A DNA stretch of 64,000 bases, taken from NCBI GenBank assembly GCA_963712165.1, contig CAVQGY010000002.1:62001-126000 (forward strand), given 5' to 3'. Shown here piece after piece: positions 1-10,332 of this stretch. The stretch is from B10-G9 sp963712165 (GTDB taxonomy: Bacteria > Chloroflexota > Anaerolineae > Anaerolineales > UBA11858). A program made the translations under genes and the position numbers. Every line of letters begins with the position of its first letter. Within the stretch, counting starts at the first letter, position 1. The notes beneath the pieces are model-generated. The model was not told the origin of the DNA and did no database searches. It saw only the letters and a list, made by a program, of their open reading frames with translations.

Positions 1-668
1 AAACCGTCTGATAATCGCTCCCAACCCAGTCCAACCATATTCCCGAATCAAGGCATCGGTCGCTGCCCATGAGGTAGCTGAGAAATGATCGTCATCTTGG
101 TTAGGCGATTGACCCTGAAATTCACCCGTGGAGCTGGATGTATCCCCGGAAGTAAAGGAGGCAGTTACTGAAGAAGGGTAGATTTCAAAGGCAGCTGTAA
201 GATCGGGCAAAAGGGCCGACTGAATGCCTCGAGGGTCTGTCTCGGCATCCAGAGCCAGAGGAAGCCCACCCCATAACCAGGGAGCTGCGCTTTGGGGAAT
301 TCCAGAATTGGCCAGCACAAGCTGTGCGAGCGCCGTATTAAAGGATTCACTTGAATCCATTTCGGGGTCGTAAAGGAGGTAGATCTCTCCCGGAACGACC
401 CAGGAATCGAGATCCTGAGGGAGAGAGAGAGCAATATTTGTACTCAGCGCTCTGGGGTGGGCATGAGATAGAGATCGGCTTCGATCTCCGTCGGAAGTCC
501 TAACTTTCCGGCGATAGCAGCATATTTTTCCATCGCCGAGATACCTATACCTGGCGGCACATCCTCTCCTGGTGGATAGGATACCCGGAAAGCGGGGATG
601 TCTGCTTCCTCAGCCGCAACCGCAAGGTGAGGACCTGCCCACAACCAGCCATCACTCCCCCCGTTCAA
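1..668 (-). CDS. Degenerate gluzincin (peptidase MA-like) domain, partial, frame-disrupted
   Basis: The minus-strand reading continues from the end of the DUF418-M28 gene to the left edge of the window. It begins in the frame read at 668-444 and, after a frame change near 445-450, continues open from about 450 to base 1. The layout resembles peptidase MA-like gluzincins: a segment where HExxH is expected (here ALAQL), then PWLWGGLPLALD where family members have PxWLxEGLA, and a C-terminal SATSWAATDALIREYGW like the usual SxxLVxYLxxxYGW. Both the zinc-binding histidines and the distal glutamate are absent, so it would be non-catalytic. Removing one G from the G6 run near 655-660 joins it to the upstream gene, so it is probably the C-terminal domain of that protein. 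Family assignment is by motif memory only. Confidence 0.45.
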
Positions 669-3600
669 AACTCACTTCCAGGCTTGCAGTTCGGATCAGG
701 GGATCATTATCAGAGTCTCCCTCAGATGAACCAGCATATTCCAATCGAATATGGACCTGTGCGCTCGCGGTATCACCTGAGATCCTTAAATTCTCAGCCT
801 CAAAATCCAGCTCAATGGGGTAGAGTGTTTGTAAATCATCAAACCAGATCCTATCATTAACTTTCTGTCTGTCCTGAGAGGTTAGCAAAAAAGCTGGTTG
901 ATCCCCAACCTCTGAAGCAAGTTCCCGCTGATCAAGCATAGCAAGAATGGCCGGTTCACTTTCGGCCAAATTCAACACAGAAAGGTTGGCGATCTGGGCT
1001 ACAACCTCCAATCTATCCAGTTTTATTTCCCCTGCCGTGTCATTCGGGCGGTGAACATAATTTGCGGTATATTCATCCCACCAGATGAGCAAACTGGCTG
1101 GCACTCCTGCTTCCCAGAAAGGCAGATGATCGCTCCTTGCCGATTCTGATCCTACCGCATCTACTCCCAGCATCTCAGCAGTGGAGAGGATCTGTGACTT
1201 AAAAACCTCACTCCCGCTGATGGAAAGGTATTCAGCACCAGCCCCCACCATATCCAATTGGACCATGGCGATCGTATCTTCCAGGGGGTATCTTGGATTA
1301 GCCACATAGTGATAGGAACCCAGGAGGCCAAGCTCCTCGGCATCCCAGGCAGCAAATACGACCGTTCGCCGCGGGACATATCCCTGCTCCTGCCAGCTGC
1401 GGGCAATTTCCAGCAAGACCGCGATACCAGAGGCATCATCATCTGCTCCGGGCCAGATCGTTCCGTCGGGCGCAGCGCCCATATGGTCATAATGCCCGCC
1501 GATCAGGATCACCTGATGAGCGAAGGCAGGGTCGCGGCCAGGAATGACCCCCAGCACATTTCGAGCCAGGCAGCCAGTGGACGGACAGGCAGCTTCCCCC
1601 AGGGTCTTTATCTCAAGGGTTGCGGTGGATTCCAACTGCATCGGGGGAAGGGAATGAAGCAGGTCATCCAAAACATAACCAGTGCCCGACAATATTTCAT
1701 CAACAATCTCCGGGTATACCCGGAAGGCGGGAATCGTTTCCGGCACCCAGGGCAGGTAGTACCGGCTGCCAAAATCCGCTGGGCGCGTTTCAGGATCTGT
1801 GAGCAGCAGCAGGCCTGCTGCTCCATACTCCAATGCCAAGCGCCCTGTATTCAGAATGTCGTTCGTGGTGACAATGCCCTGGCAAAAAACTACCTTCCCC
1901 ACCAGATCATTCTCTTGCAGCGTATCAGGATCACATAGATCTGCCCAGAAGATGGGCCCATGTGCTTTTCCATCACCAAGGTAACGGCTGGTAATCGGTG
2001 CAAAATCCTGATAAAGGGAAGCCTCCTGGCGAACGCCCTGGTCAGTTTCAACCATCAAGGAGGGAACATCGCTGAGCTGGTTGATAAAAACAGGGAAGGT
2101 TTGGAAGAATGTGCCATCATCTCCGGCAGGCTGCAATCCATACGCGGCAAACATTTCGGCAATATAATCTCCAGCCGCATATCCGCCTGGAGTGCCAGCA
2201 TAACGTCCTTTGTAATATGGATTGGCAAGCTCCTGGATATGTATGAATGCCGTATTGACATCCAATGCCGCTGCAAGAGAAACCATATCTCCTGAGGCTG
2301 CAATGGGACCCGGGGCATAATGAACAGCCTCTACTACAGGTGTAGAGATACTGGTTTGTTCATCCCCTGTTCCCGGATCATGCTCAACGACTCCTTCAGG
2401 CGTTGCTGTTACCCTGACAATAACAGTGAATGGTTCATAAAATCCCTGGGATCTCAATTGATTATTCCAGAGGAATAATCCTGCAGCCCACCCCACCAGA
2501 AGGACCCAGACAGCGATCAAAATATACTGTTGAGGTATCTTCTTGAGTCTGGCAGATATCCTTCCCAAAGGAGTTTGCCCCAAATCAGCAAACGTCTCAC
2601 CCTGGCGAATGGGCTGGCGTACCCCATAGGCTAGCGAGCGCCATAACCATTCCACGGGGCCAAACTGGTAGCGCTCCAGCCAAAATGCGCTGAATTTCAT
2701 CTGTCCTGTGTAAATGATGATTGACAAGATCAAACCCACTGTGGGGCTGATCTCGCCATAGATTCCCAACCCATAACCATAAAAGATCAGGGTACACAAC
2801 ACGGACTGCATCAGGTAATTGGACAAAGCCATTCTGCCTACCGGCGCCAGCTGATTGAGGCGGGGTATCCAGGCTTCTTTCCTCAACAGGGTGAGAATAG
2901 CGCTAACATAAAAAAGCATTAGCGCCGGCGCGCCGATCGTTCTGGCACCGGATGTGGCTAATCGATTGTATGCTTGAGGAATCCAGGAAGGGTCAAGATT
3001 GGTTTTTAAAAAGATACCATTGAAAACCAACCCGATGGCCAAACCCACCCACATCACAATCCTGATTAAAGATAGGTGCTCATCTATATTTTTAAAGATT
3101 CCCCGTTTCCCCACGTACATGCCCAGCAAAAACATGCTGAAAATATTGCCGAACCAATACAGGAAGTTTGCCGGCATCATCAACAGCTGGTCCAGGCGAA
3201 GTTTTACTACTTCCCAGTAACTGCCAGTGGCGTAAAGTTGGAAGGGAGGATTATCCACGCGAAGGGAAATGGTTGCCTGGTAGTACCAGGATCGGACCGA
3301 CTTCCATCGTTTCACCTGGCAGAACCATCACAATCGAAAATAAAAGACAGGCAACAGAAAAGACTAAGATCGTTTTTGGGCTGCGATTGCGGAACAGAAG
3401 CAGCAGAAAAGCAAGCAAAGCATATACTACCAGGATATCTCCATCCCAGATCAAGATGGCATGGATCAACCCAATCCCCAGGAGAATGAAGTTCCGGCGC
3501 AGATAATAGGGGAGGAATTTCGTTCCGCGGTTTACCGCTCGTTCAACCTGGGTCGCCATTCCCCAGCCGAACAAGAATGAGAACAGGGAATAGAACTTGG

Positions 3601-3796
3601 CCTGTAAGAAGAATTGCAGCAGGAAGACCGTAACCTTATCAATGCCCTCAGGCATCTGTCCCAGGGTGAATTGATGACCGCTATAAGCGTTCATATTCAT
3701 CAGCAAAACGCCAATTAAAGCAAAACCGCGCAGGATATCCACAAAATCGATGCGATCGTTTAATTGAGTCGGGGTTTGGTGATTGATTGCTTTCAT
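652..3796 (-). CDS. DUF418 membrane protein fused to M28 zinc aminopeptidase
   Basis: The gene is split by a frame change near 3251-3315. The N-terminal 181 codons carry the DUF418 opening (RIDFVDILRGFALIGVLLM) and several membrane segments. The second part (887 codons from 3315) holds the rest of DUF418, ending in the typical FGPVEWLWRSLAYG, a further membrane segment, a PA-like insert and an M28 domain. The M28 zinc ligands are all present: GGHYDHMG, GADDDASG, DAEELGLLG, VQLDMVG and YVHRPND (about 1500 down to 1040). Family knowledge gives a two-zinc exopeptidase; the preceding membrane segment suggests it faces outward. The start ATG overlaps the stop of the SH3 gene, so it is translationally coupled and last in the peptide operon. 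Fusion of DUF418 to M28 is unusual and pairs with the permease-M28 fusion upstream. Confidence 0.85.
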
Positions 3797-4125
3797 GGTC
3801 CCCTCAAGTTGAGGTTTTCTTCTGGAATCCAGCCGCTGCCGCTTTCAGTGTTGACATGGTACCAGGTCATGTCCTCACTGGAGGTCGAACGATCAACATA
3901 CACCTCGGTTCCAGGATTGAGAATCGCCAGCGTTCTGCCTGTTTCGGTTGGGCGGTCTCGCAGGTAGACTGTAGTGCTTTGATCGTTGATATAGCCAGTA
4001 AAATTAGCCGTTGCGGGCCTTCTGATATTCACCACCAAGATGAGTGTAATGATCAATAAGAGTAATGCCACAACTGCGGTGACCCGCCAGAGGATAGCCA
4101 TTGAAGAAGATTTATCAAATATCAT
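3793..4125 (-). CDS. Membrane-anchored SH3-domain protein
   Basis: A 110-residue protein with one N-terminal membrane segment (about residues 12-32, VVALLLLIITLILVV) followed by a bacterial SH3-like fold: STTVYLRDRPTETGRTLAIL, GTEVYVDR, WYHVNTESGSGWIPEENL. Such SH3b domains usually bind cell-wall peptides or other proteins outside the membrane. It lies between the two M28-fusion genes, 46 bp after the upstream one and overlapping the downstream start by four bases, so it belongs to the same operon. A wall-anchoring or adaptor role for the peptidases is an inference. Confidence 0.75.
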   Translation of the reverse strand: MIFDKSSSMAILWRVTAVVALLLLIITLILVVNIRRPATANFTGYINDQSTTVYLRDRPTETGRTLAILNPGTEVYVDRSTSSEDMTWYHVNTESGSGWIPEENLNLRGP

Positions 4126-4171
4126 AACGGTATATCCAGGCTAAGAGTAGTATGGGTGATCAACATTCCAT

Positions 4172-6685
4172 CTAATAATGACTCTGACGACTGAGTTTGA
4201 TCATCAAATAAGAGAGGATTTCTCCTGCATTCGCCAATTTCTCCTCTTGGATATTTTCAAAAATATCTTCAGCTACATTCACCTCTGAATCTACCCAGGA
4301 GAAGTAGACCCAATCGGCACCTGCTTGCCGTGAAATGAATTCGCTTGGGTATGAGCTGGGGATTTCGCGCGCGAGCGGTATCCCAAGATCGATGGCCTTT
4401 TCTTCAATATACCCGCTGAGACGTTCACTGGATTCGGGATGCAGAAGGAGGGCATCACCGCCTGCGCCAAGACCTGAAAATTGGATGATCACCGCAGGGG
4501 ACAGGCGCGATCGCCCACTTTGGGCGGGTAGATGCCGATAAGAAACCGGGTCCTGGAGGAAATCCGTGAAACCCGGATCATCTAAATATCCGCCTCCCCA
4601 GGCTACTAATAACACGGACCGCTTGGTATCGATTTCCTGGTTCTGCCAGAGCCGGATCACTTCCAGGAGAGTGCTGATACCGGATGCATTGTGATTGGCG
4701 CCCTGGAAGATCCTCCCATCAGGATCTCTACCCAGGCCGTCAAAATTTGTAGCCACAACCACCAATTGGTTGGAAATCTGGGCGTCAGAACCCTGCAAAA
4801 ACCCCAAAACACAGGGGATCTCTATTGCTGCCGGGTCGCTCAACGAGAGGGACATATGGGCAGTCACAGAGAGTGGGACTGAGTACCATCCATTTTCGGT
4901 TTGATTTCCAGTATTATCACCTATAAATAGATCCCCCAGGCTCATACCCGCGCTCATCAAGATGGCCTGTGCCGCAGCGGGATTGATCTTGAAAATGGGG
5001 ATATTCGGTTTGCTCAAATAATACTTTTCCGGATCGGCCAGTTGAATTTCTGATTGGAGATTCCCTGGATCTTCATCCGTTACCCAAAGGATCCCGCGGG
5101 CGCCGCGAATAAGAGCTTCCGACTCAAAATCAGCTGGGGCATTTCCTTCGACCAGAAGCACGATCTGGTCTCGAAGATCCAACCCCTGATAGGACTCCCA
5201 GGAATTTGAAATCCTGGTTGAATTGAATCCAATAAATGTGATCGGCAAATGAATATCCCCGTTGCCCCCATGGCCTTCTATCTTAAACCCGAAATCAATC
5301 TGGTGCAGGAAAGATTGAACCAGATCCCCATTACTGTCCCAGACTTCTAATACTGGCTGATCCTCAAGTTGTACGATCCGGGTTGTCAATGGATAAATAT
5401 AGCTGCTACTTTTCCAACCGGGAAGAAATCCATTTTCTTCAAACATTTCTTGGATAATAACGGCCGCATTTTCGTGGTCGATCTGGCCAACTCCACGACC
5501 ATCCATACTGGCAAATGTCTCATTAAGTGCATAAGCGGACTGGCCATCAAAATCCCCGGCAATTTTGTCAAACCAGGGAGCTGGACCAGTATTATTGATG
5601 ATGAAAACAGTGGCAAATGACATCAGGATAACCACCAGGATCATGCGTTTTTTGAGCAAAAAATTCGTGCTTACCCGATGAGTTGTGAGCAAACGGCGCA
5701 AGCCTTCACCAAACAAATTAAGTCCCGTAACAGAGATGAAAAAAGCCAAAGCCGGGAATGCCACGATGAAGGGTCTTGCTCTGATCCAGCGGTATCCCTC
5801 CGCCAGCATGGCTCCCCATTCGGGTACTTCGGCAAGGGTGACTCGTGCGCCCATGATCTCATCACCCAGGGCGATATGGCTGCCGCCACCTATGAATACA
5901 CCCAGGAAACTTAACTCACCCAGGAGCATCAACACCGCACCCATCTCTAAAAAGAAAAGGATCAGTATTTGGGGCAGTATATTTGGGAGTACGTGGCGGA
6001 CAGCGATCGAAAAATCCTCCGCCCCAACAGCTCGAGCGCTCTCAATAAAAGGCATCCTCTTCAGAACCAAAAATTCGCTGCGAATATATTGGGCAATCTC
6101 TGTCCAGCCCAGCACAGAGAGCGCCACGATGAACACGGGTAAACCGCGCCGGATATCGAGCGCAAATACCAGGATCATGCTGCTGATCAATAAAGGCACC
6201 GCAGATACGGCGCTGATCACTCCAGTGATCAATATGTCTGAAAGTTGGCCTTCATTCCAGCCAGCGATCGCTCCCAGGACTACGCCCAGTATGACCCGCA
6301 CCATGGTCACAAAAGCGCAGGCGATCAATGTGTTGCGGGCGCCATATAACAGGAAACTGAGGATATCGTTACCCCATTGATCTGTCCCCAGGGGATGTTC
6401 TGGGGAGGGAGATAAGGGCGGACTGACCCATTCACCCTTTTCGACATCATAATAAGAACCAACGATCTGCCCGGTGATATAAGGGTTTGTAGGGGCGAAA
6501 AGGGGGCCAAAAAGCACACTCAAAAACAAGCCCAGGACGATTATTCCCCCCACCATGAGCGGAAAATTCCTCAACAAGCCCCGCAAAACTGCCTTTCTAC
6601 GAGGGCCGCTAAAATTTTCCTCAGGGGGAGAAGGAATCGGAAGTTTATCCCACATACTGGCCGCGAATCTGGTGATCTTATTCAT
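4172..6685 (-). CDS. DppC-type ABC permease fused to an inactive M28 peptidase domain
   Basis: 837 residues. Residues 1 to about 335 are a complete oligopeptide-type permease: N-terminal cytoplasmic tail, membrane segments, HPLGTDQWGNDILSFLLYG, and the EAA loop ESARAVGAEDFSIAVRHVLP. A further membrane segment (about 345-365, RMILVVILMSFATVF) leads to roughly 470 residues shaped like an M28 peptidase with a PA insert (LDLRDQIVLLVEGNAP). Every zinc position is replaced compared with the active M28 two genes downstream: ATNFDGLG for GGHYDHMG, GANHNASG for GADDDASG, AWGGGYLDD for AWDAEELG, IQFSGLGAG for VQLDMVGAG, and no terminal histidine. The fold is kept but catalysis should be lost, suggesting a tethered peptide-binding domain. 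The start overlaps the dppB stop (ATGA). No ATPase or solute-binding gene is nearby. Confidence 0.9.
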   Translation of the reverse strand: MNKITRFAASMWDKLPIPSPPEENFSGPRRKAVLRGLLRNFPLMVGGIIVLGLFLSVLFGPLFAPTNPYITGQIVGSYYDVEKGEWVSPPLSPSPEHPLGTDQWGNDILSFLLYGARNTLIACAFVTMVRVILGVVLGAIAGWNEGQLSDILITGVISAVSAVPLLISSMILVFALDIRRGLPVFIVALSVLGWTEIAQYIRSEFLVLKRMPFIESARAVGAEDFSIAVRHVLPNILPQILILFFLEMGAVLMLLGELSFLGVFIGGGSHIALGDEIMGARVTLAEVPEWGAMLAEGYRWIRARPFIVAFPALAFFISVTGLNLFGEGLRRLLTTHRVSTNFLLKKRMILVVILMSFATVFIINNTGPAPWFDKIAGDFDGQSAYALNETFASMDGRGVGQIDHENAAVIIQEMFEENGFLPGWKSSSYIYPLTTRIVQLEDQPVLEVWDSNGDLVQSFLHQIDFGFKIEGHGGNGDIHLPITFIGFNSTRISNSWESYQGLDLRDQIVLLVEGNAPADFESEALIRGARGILWVTDEDPGNLQSEIQLADPEKYYLSKPNIPIFKINPAAAQAILMSAGMSLGDLFIGDNTGNQTENGWYSVPLSVTAHMSLSLSDPAAIEIPCVLGFLQGSDAQISNQLVVVATNFDGLGRDPDGRIFQGANHNASGISTLLEVIRLWQNQEIDTKRSVLLVAWGGGYLDDPGFTDFLQDPVSYRHLPAQSGRSRLSPAVIIQFSGLGAGGDALLLHPESSERLSGYIEEKAIDLGIPLAREIPSSYPSEFISRQAGADWVYFSWVDSEVNVAEDIFENIQEEKLANAGEILSYLMIKLSRQSHY

Positions 6686-7596
6686 AATTCGCTATCCCGT
6701 ATGCGAGGATCCACAAACCGGTAGGTGATATCCAGAATGAAATTGATCCCCAGGATGATCAAACCTAACATCAAGGTCAAGGTGACAACTATGGCTGATT
6801 CGCGGGTGTTGATCGCCTGTAATAACCTTAAACCAATACCGGGCCACAGGAATAGGAACTCCACAACCGGCAAACTTCCCAGGGAAAATCGCAAAGAGAT
6901 GCCAATGGCAGTCATAATTGGGATGGCAACGTTGCGCAAGGCATGAACGATAATGGTATATCTCTGACCCAGCCCTTTGGCGTAGGCTGTCTGGATATAG
7001 TTCTCCTGCATCACGCGGTCGATCGCGATAAAAGAATGCCGGGTCAGGTAGGCAATCGGGCGCGCAGCCAAAACCAGGATGGGTAAAAGCATATGGTCGA
7101 TATCCCACCCAAAACCCGCCACGCTTACCAGGCTTCTTCCAAAAAAGAATAGATAAAGAATTTCAATCTGCTGGAGTAAAAAACCAGAAAAGAAGACAGG
7201 AGTAGATATTCCGATCAGAACCAGAATAAGCAAGGGGGTAACCAGTTTTTTGCGCTTGGTGAGAGCGGCAAACGCGCCCAGGGGCAATCCGATCAACACA
7301 GATCCCCCCAGTGCGATCACCAATAAAACGATGCTGTTGACAACGGCATTCCCCCTGCCTGTGTCCACTCCGCTCAGCCCGGGTTGAGAGATCTTAAAAC
7401 TGATCTCCCCATCTAACAAAGATGTGATGTAAACACGCGAACGCTGCCAGGCAAGTCTGGCCTGCAATACCAGATCGTAGCTGGGGTTAGCCACTTCTGA
7501 ATTGCGGATCATGCCCATACCGAGATATGAGATAAAGATTATCGCTAAACAGACAACCAGTATAAAGATAACTCGGCGGGTGATGAAACGCAGCAT
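6682..7596 (-). CDS. dppB: DppB-type peptide ABC transporter permease
   Basis: 304 residues with the usual oligopeptide permease layout: an N-terminal membrane segment (FITRRVIFILVVCLAIIFIS), a periplasmic-type loop, then a BPD_transp_1 domain with the EAA loop YAKGLGQRYTIIVHALRNVA. It partners the DppC-type permease, whose start overlaps its stop, to form the membrane channel. The N-terminal loop before the second membrane segment (about residues 35-80) is shorter than in many DppB proteins. A cognate DppD/DppF ATPase is not in this window and would have to come from elsewhere. Confidence 0.9.
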   Translation of the reverse strand: MLRFITRRVIFILVVCLAIIFISYLGMGMIRNSEVANPSYDLVLQARLAWQRSRVYITSLLDGEISFKISQPGLSGVDTGRGNAVVNSIVLLVIALGGSVLIGLPLGAFAALTKRKKLVTPLLILVLIGISTPVFFSGFLLQQIEILYLFFFGRSLVSVAGFGWDIDHMLLPILVLAARPIAYLTRHSFIAIDRVMQENYIQTAYAKGLGQRYTIIVHALRNVAIPIMTAIGISLRFSLGSLPVVEFLFLWPGIGLRLLQAINTRESAIVVTLTLMLGLIILGINFILDITYRFVDPRIRDSEL

Positions 7597-7743
7597 AGAA
7601 TTGCCAGCATGGTGTAAGGCAATGGATAGAGTCGTTCAGTACACCAAGTGTCTGAGAATTATATCAGCAGATATTCTGGGATTTCCTCATCCATTCGGAT
7701 GATATTGCCATCACGGACTCCATGTTACTGGCAGCAAACATCC

Positions 7744-9009
7744 TCACACATCAAACGTCCATTCCCCGGCACGCATGACTGGTTCACTGGAACCGCTGGT
7801 TGTCAGGCCATCCACGTCCATATCCCCGGAACCGATCATGAAATCATAATGGACCTGGCTGGAGTTCCCCCCCACAGCGGAAAATTCCTCATCTGACATC
7901 CCTACTCCACCATCAAGGCAGAGCTTGTAGGCGTTTCCCAGGGCAAGATGGCAGGAGGCATTCTCGTCATAAAGGGCCGTATAAAATATCCGTCCGGATT
8001 GCGATATCGGGGTGTTGTGAGGAACAAGGGCCACTTCGCCCAGCTGCCTTGCCCCAGGGTCCGTACCAATAGTATCGAGGATAATATCCTCGCCTTTATC
8101 AGCCCGAGCCTCCACAACCTTCCCCCCGGAAAACCTGAGCGTGAGACCTTCTATATCACCCCTGGAGGTACCCAGTGTCTTGGTAGAGGTTACCACCCCA
8201 TCTACCTTGTCTCTGTGCGGCAAAGTAAAGATCTCCTCCGTCGGGATATTGACAGTGAACTCTATCCCATTTTGGGTGGTCATGGTCGCCGAATGCCAAA
8301 GATGTCCCTCCGGCAGGCCAACCCGGAGGTCCGTTCCTGGCGCCGTAAAATGCAGACCGGCATAACCCCTGCCATTCATATAATCGCAGCGGGTTTTGAG
8401 TCCAGCAATATGACTCTCCCAGGCTGAGACAGGATCAGCTTCGGTCACCCGACAAATCTTAAAGTGCGTATCCCAGAACTGATCCAGGCGGGCCTCCGCT
8501 GGAAGATCGGGGAAGACCTTGTCGGCCCAGGGTTTGATAGGCGCTGTAACTCGAATATAATTCATGGCTTTCTGGCCGCGCAGGTCCATGAATGTCTTGG
8601 CGTACTTATATCTGGTTTCGATTATTTTGCTGATCAGGTCCTGATCCTGGCCAGCAAACAAAGCATGATCCGGTGAGACGATCGATAATAAGGCATCTCC
8701 GGCTTGGGCAGCTTCAACCGCCCCCTTCGACTGCCAGGATGCATATTCCTCAAAGGAATCGCGGGGGGCACCCTGCAGCCGGATCAGATCGAGCTGCAAG
8801 TCCCACCAGATCACATCCACCAGCCTGGCTCCGGCCTGGTAAGCTTTGGCGGTGACCAAGCGCACCAGCGGGGCAACCTCGAGATTTACGCCGAGTTCGA
8901 TATAGATAGGTGGGCCGATGATCAGCCGCTGACCGGGCTGCAGGTTTAGCCCCACCTTGACGATCACTTCAGCATATCTCTCCAAGTTGCGTTCGAATTC
9001 CGACTTCAT
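7744..9009 (-). CDS. M29 family metallo-aminopeptidase (PepS/AmpS type)
   Basis: 421 residues, normal length for the M29 aminopeptidases, which release N-terminal residues from peptides in the cytoplasm using two metal ions. Family signatures are visible: VNIPTEEIFTLPHRDKVDG with metal-ligand Glu and His, LGEVALV, HLALG, and a C-terminal DFMIGSGDMDVDG. It starts with ATG preceded by a purine-rich site and sits 147 bp upstream of dppB on the same strand. Its place at the head of the locus fits final cytoplasmic digestion of imported peptides; whether it shares a transcript with dppB is not certain. Confidence 0.9.
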   Translation of the reverse strand: MKSEFERNLERYAEVIVKVGLNLQPGQRLIIGPPIYIELGVNLEVAPLVRLVTAKAYQAGARLVDVIWWDLQLDLIRLQGAPRDSFEEYASWQSKGAVEAAQAGDALLSIVSPDHALFAGQDQDLISKIIETRYKYAKTFMDLRGQKAMNYIRVTAPIKPWADKVFPDLPAEARLDQFWDTHFKICRVTEADPVSAWESHIAGLKTRCDYMNGRGYAGLHFTAPGTDLRVGLPEGHLWHSATMTTQNGIEFTVNIPTEEIFTLPHRDKVDGVVTSTKTLGTSRGDIEGLTLRFSGGKVVEARADKGEDIILDTIGTDPGARQLGEVALVPHNTPISQSGRIFYTALYDENASCHLALGNAYKLCLDGGVGMSDEEFSAVGGNSSQVHYDFMIGSGDMDVDGLTTSGSSEPVMRAGEWTFDV

Positions 9010-9194
9010 ATATCAAACCTCCCTCCCTTATGAGAACGATGAAGAAAGAGGCAGCGGTGGCGAATTTTAATGAGGAGTAATTAAATTGGTATGCTAATTA
9101 TAGGGCAGATTTATGGATGATTGGAAAAGATCATCTTAGTTGAGCGGCAATGGAGGGAAGGATTCCTTTTCGCCTAGAAACCCAAGGTTAAAGA

Positions 9195-9398
9195 TCAAGG
9201 GACCAACCTGCATCCTGCTGTTAATTCTTCCCTATCCTTCTTTAAAATCGGGCAGAGGAAAACCGTCATCGCTGTCAGTGATATCCCCAACAACAGGACG
9301 AAAAATGCCATCCAGGTAAGCCGGGAAGTGATAGCGGCAATCAAACCCAGCATATCTCCATCGACAAGTGGCTGGCCGGAATCGATTGAGGAAAACAC
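9195..9398 (-). pseudogene. Possible remnant of a membrane protein
   Basis: A 67-codon reading with one or two hydrophobic stretches (ITSRLTWMAFFVLLLGISL) and a short charged C terminus. It resembles the C-terminal end of a larger transporter, but no family can be named and no good ribosome site is seen. It could be a decayed gene end or chance. Confidence 0.25.
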
Positions 9399-9477
9399 TT
9401 CACTTAAGAACGCAAACCAATATTTGCTTTATTGAAATACTGAAGGATTATTCGTTTGTGTAATCCGCATCGTAAAG

Positions 9478-10332
9478 TTAAGATGCGATTGGTTTATCCT
9501 GAGTTAGCCATGATCCTTTGACCAGGAAAGAAGCAAACACCAACCCGAAAATCACATTTACCGCAGCGTAGATCCAGTAGGCGGTCTCCGGCTTGCCTTC
9601 GATACCATGCAAAAACGGGATCAAAGGCGCGGCTGTATTGTTCATGGCATGGAAGAACAAGACCACGATCAGTTTCTTCCCGCTTGAATTATAGAGCCAG
9701 GCATAGATGAGCGAGATACTGGTTGTCATCATCACAAAAGCCAAAAACGAGTAAGCGCTGTGCATATCGCCCGCCATAAACCATAAAGGCAGATGCCAAA
9801 TTCCCCAAATCACACCAATCAATAAACTTGCTGGAATGACCCCGATTTTCTCCTGTAAAGGTTCCTGAGCATATCCCCGCCAGCCAAATTCCTCCTGTCC
9901 GCCGCCGATTAGCAGCATGAGGAAGAAGTAGGGAATCGCTAAAATTATAGGCGAGACGGATAATTCCGCCGGAAAGAGCGTATTGGCAACCTCCAGGCCA
10001 ACAGCACGGGCCAGATAATGACTTATCAGATGAATAACCAAAGGCAGCACCAAAGCGAGAATCATATAGACTGGCTTGATATGGAAATCAAATGCCTTAC
10101 CAAAGAATGACTTGATACCCTTCCAGCCCTCGTCCATGGCTACCAGTGTAATGGCCGCCAACAAAGGGGCAAATGCACCAATGACGACAACCACCGTGGA
10201 ATACCCTGCTACATTAAAGGGCAAATCCAGTCCGATCCCATCCAACACAGAAGGTATCCAGATCAGCCAAGAAAATGCATAGGTCAGTAAGAAGAATTTC
10301 CAGGGAGATCTGTTGTTTTGGTTAGTTGTCAT
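9478..10332 (-). CDS. CPBP family intramembrane metalloprotease
   Basis: 284 residues with about eight membrane segments. The CPBP (Abi, CAAX-protease-like) signature is complete: GGGQEEFGWRGYA with the paired glutamates and arginine, WGIWHLPLWF, and FHAMNNTAAP. Family members are membrane-embedded proteases acting on prenylated or other membrane-bound substrates; several take part in bacteriocin immunity. It stands alone on the minus strand, with no recognisable bacteriocin gene beside it, so the substrate cannot be guessed. Confidence 0.9.
   Translation of the reverse strand: MTTNQNNRSPWKFFLLTYAFSWLIWIPSVLDGIGLDLPFNVAGYSTVVVVIGAFAPLLAAITLVAMDEGWKGIKSFFGKAFDFHIKPVYMILALVLPLVIHLISHYLARAVGLEVANTLFPAELSVSPIILAIPYFFLMLLIGGGQEEFGWRGYAQEPLQEKIGVIPASLLIGVIWGIWHLPLWFMAGDMHSAYSFLAFVMMTTSISLIYAWLYNSSGKKLIVVLFFHAMNNTAAPLIPFLHGIEGKPETAYWIYAAVNVIFGLVFASFLVKGSWLTQDKPIAS

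Noticed and set aside
1258..1938. 226-codon plus-strand reading opposite the M28 peptidase
   Set aside because: No domain or start signal; M28 motifs on the other strand explain the sequence.
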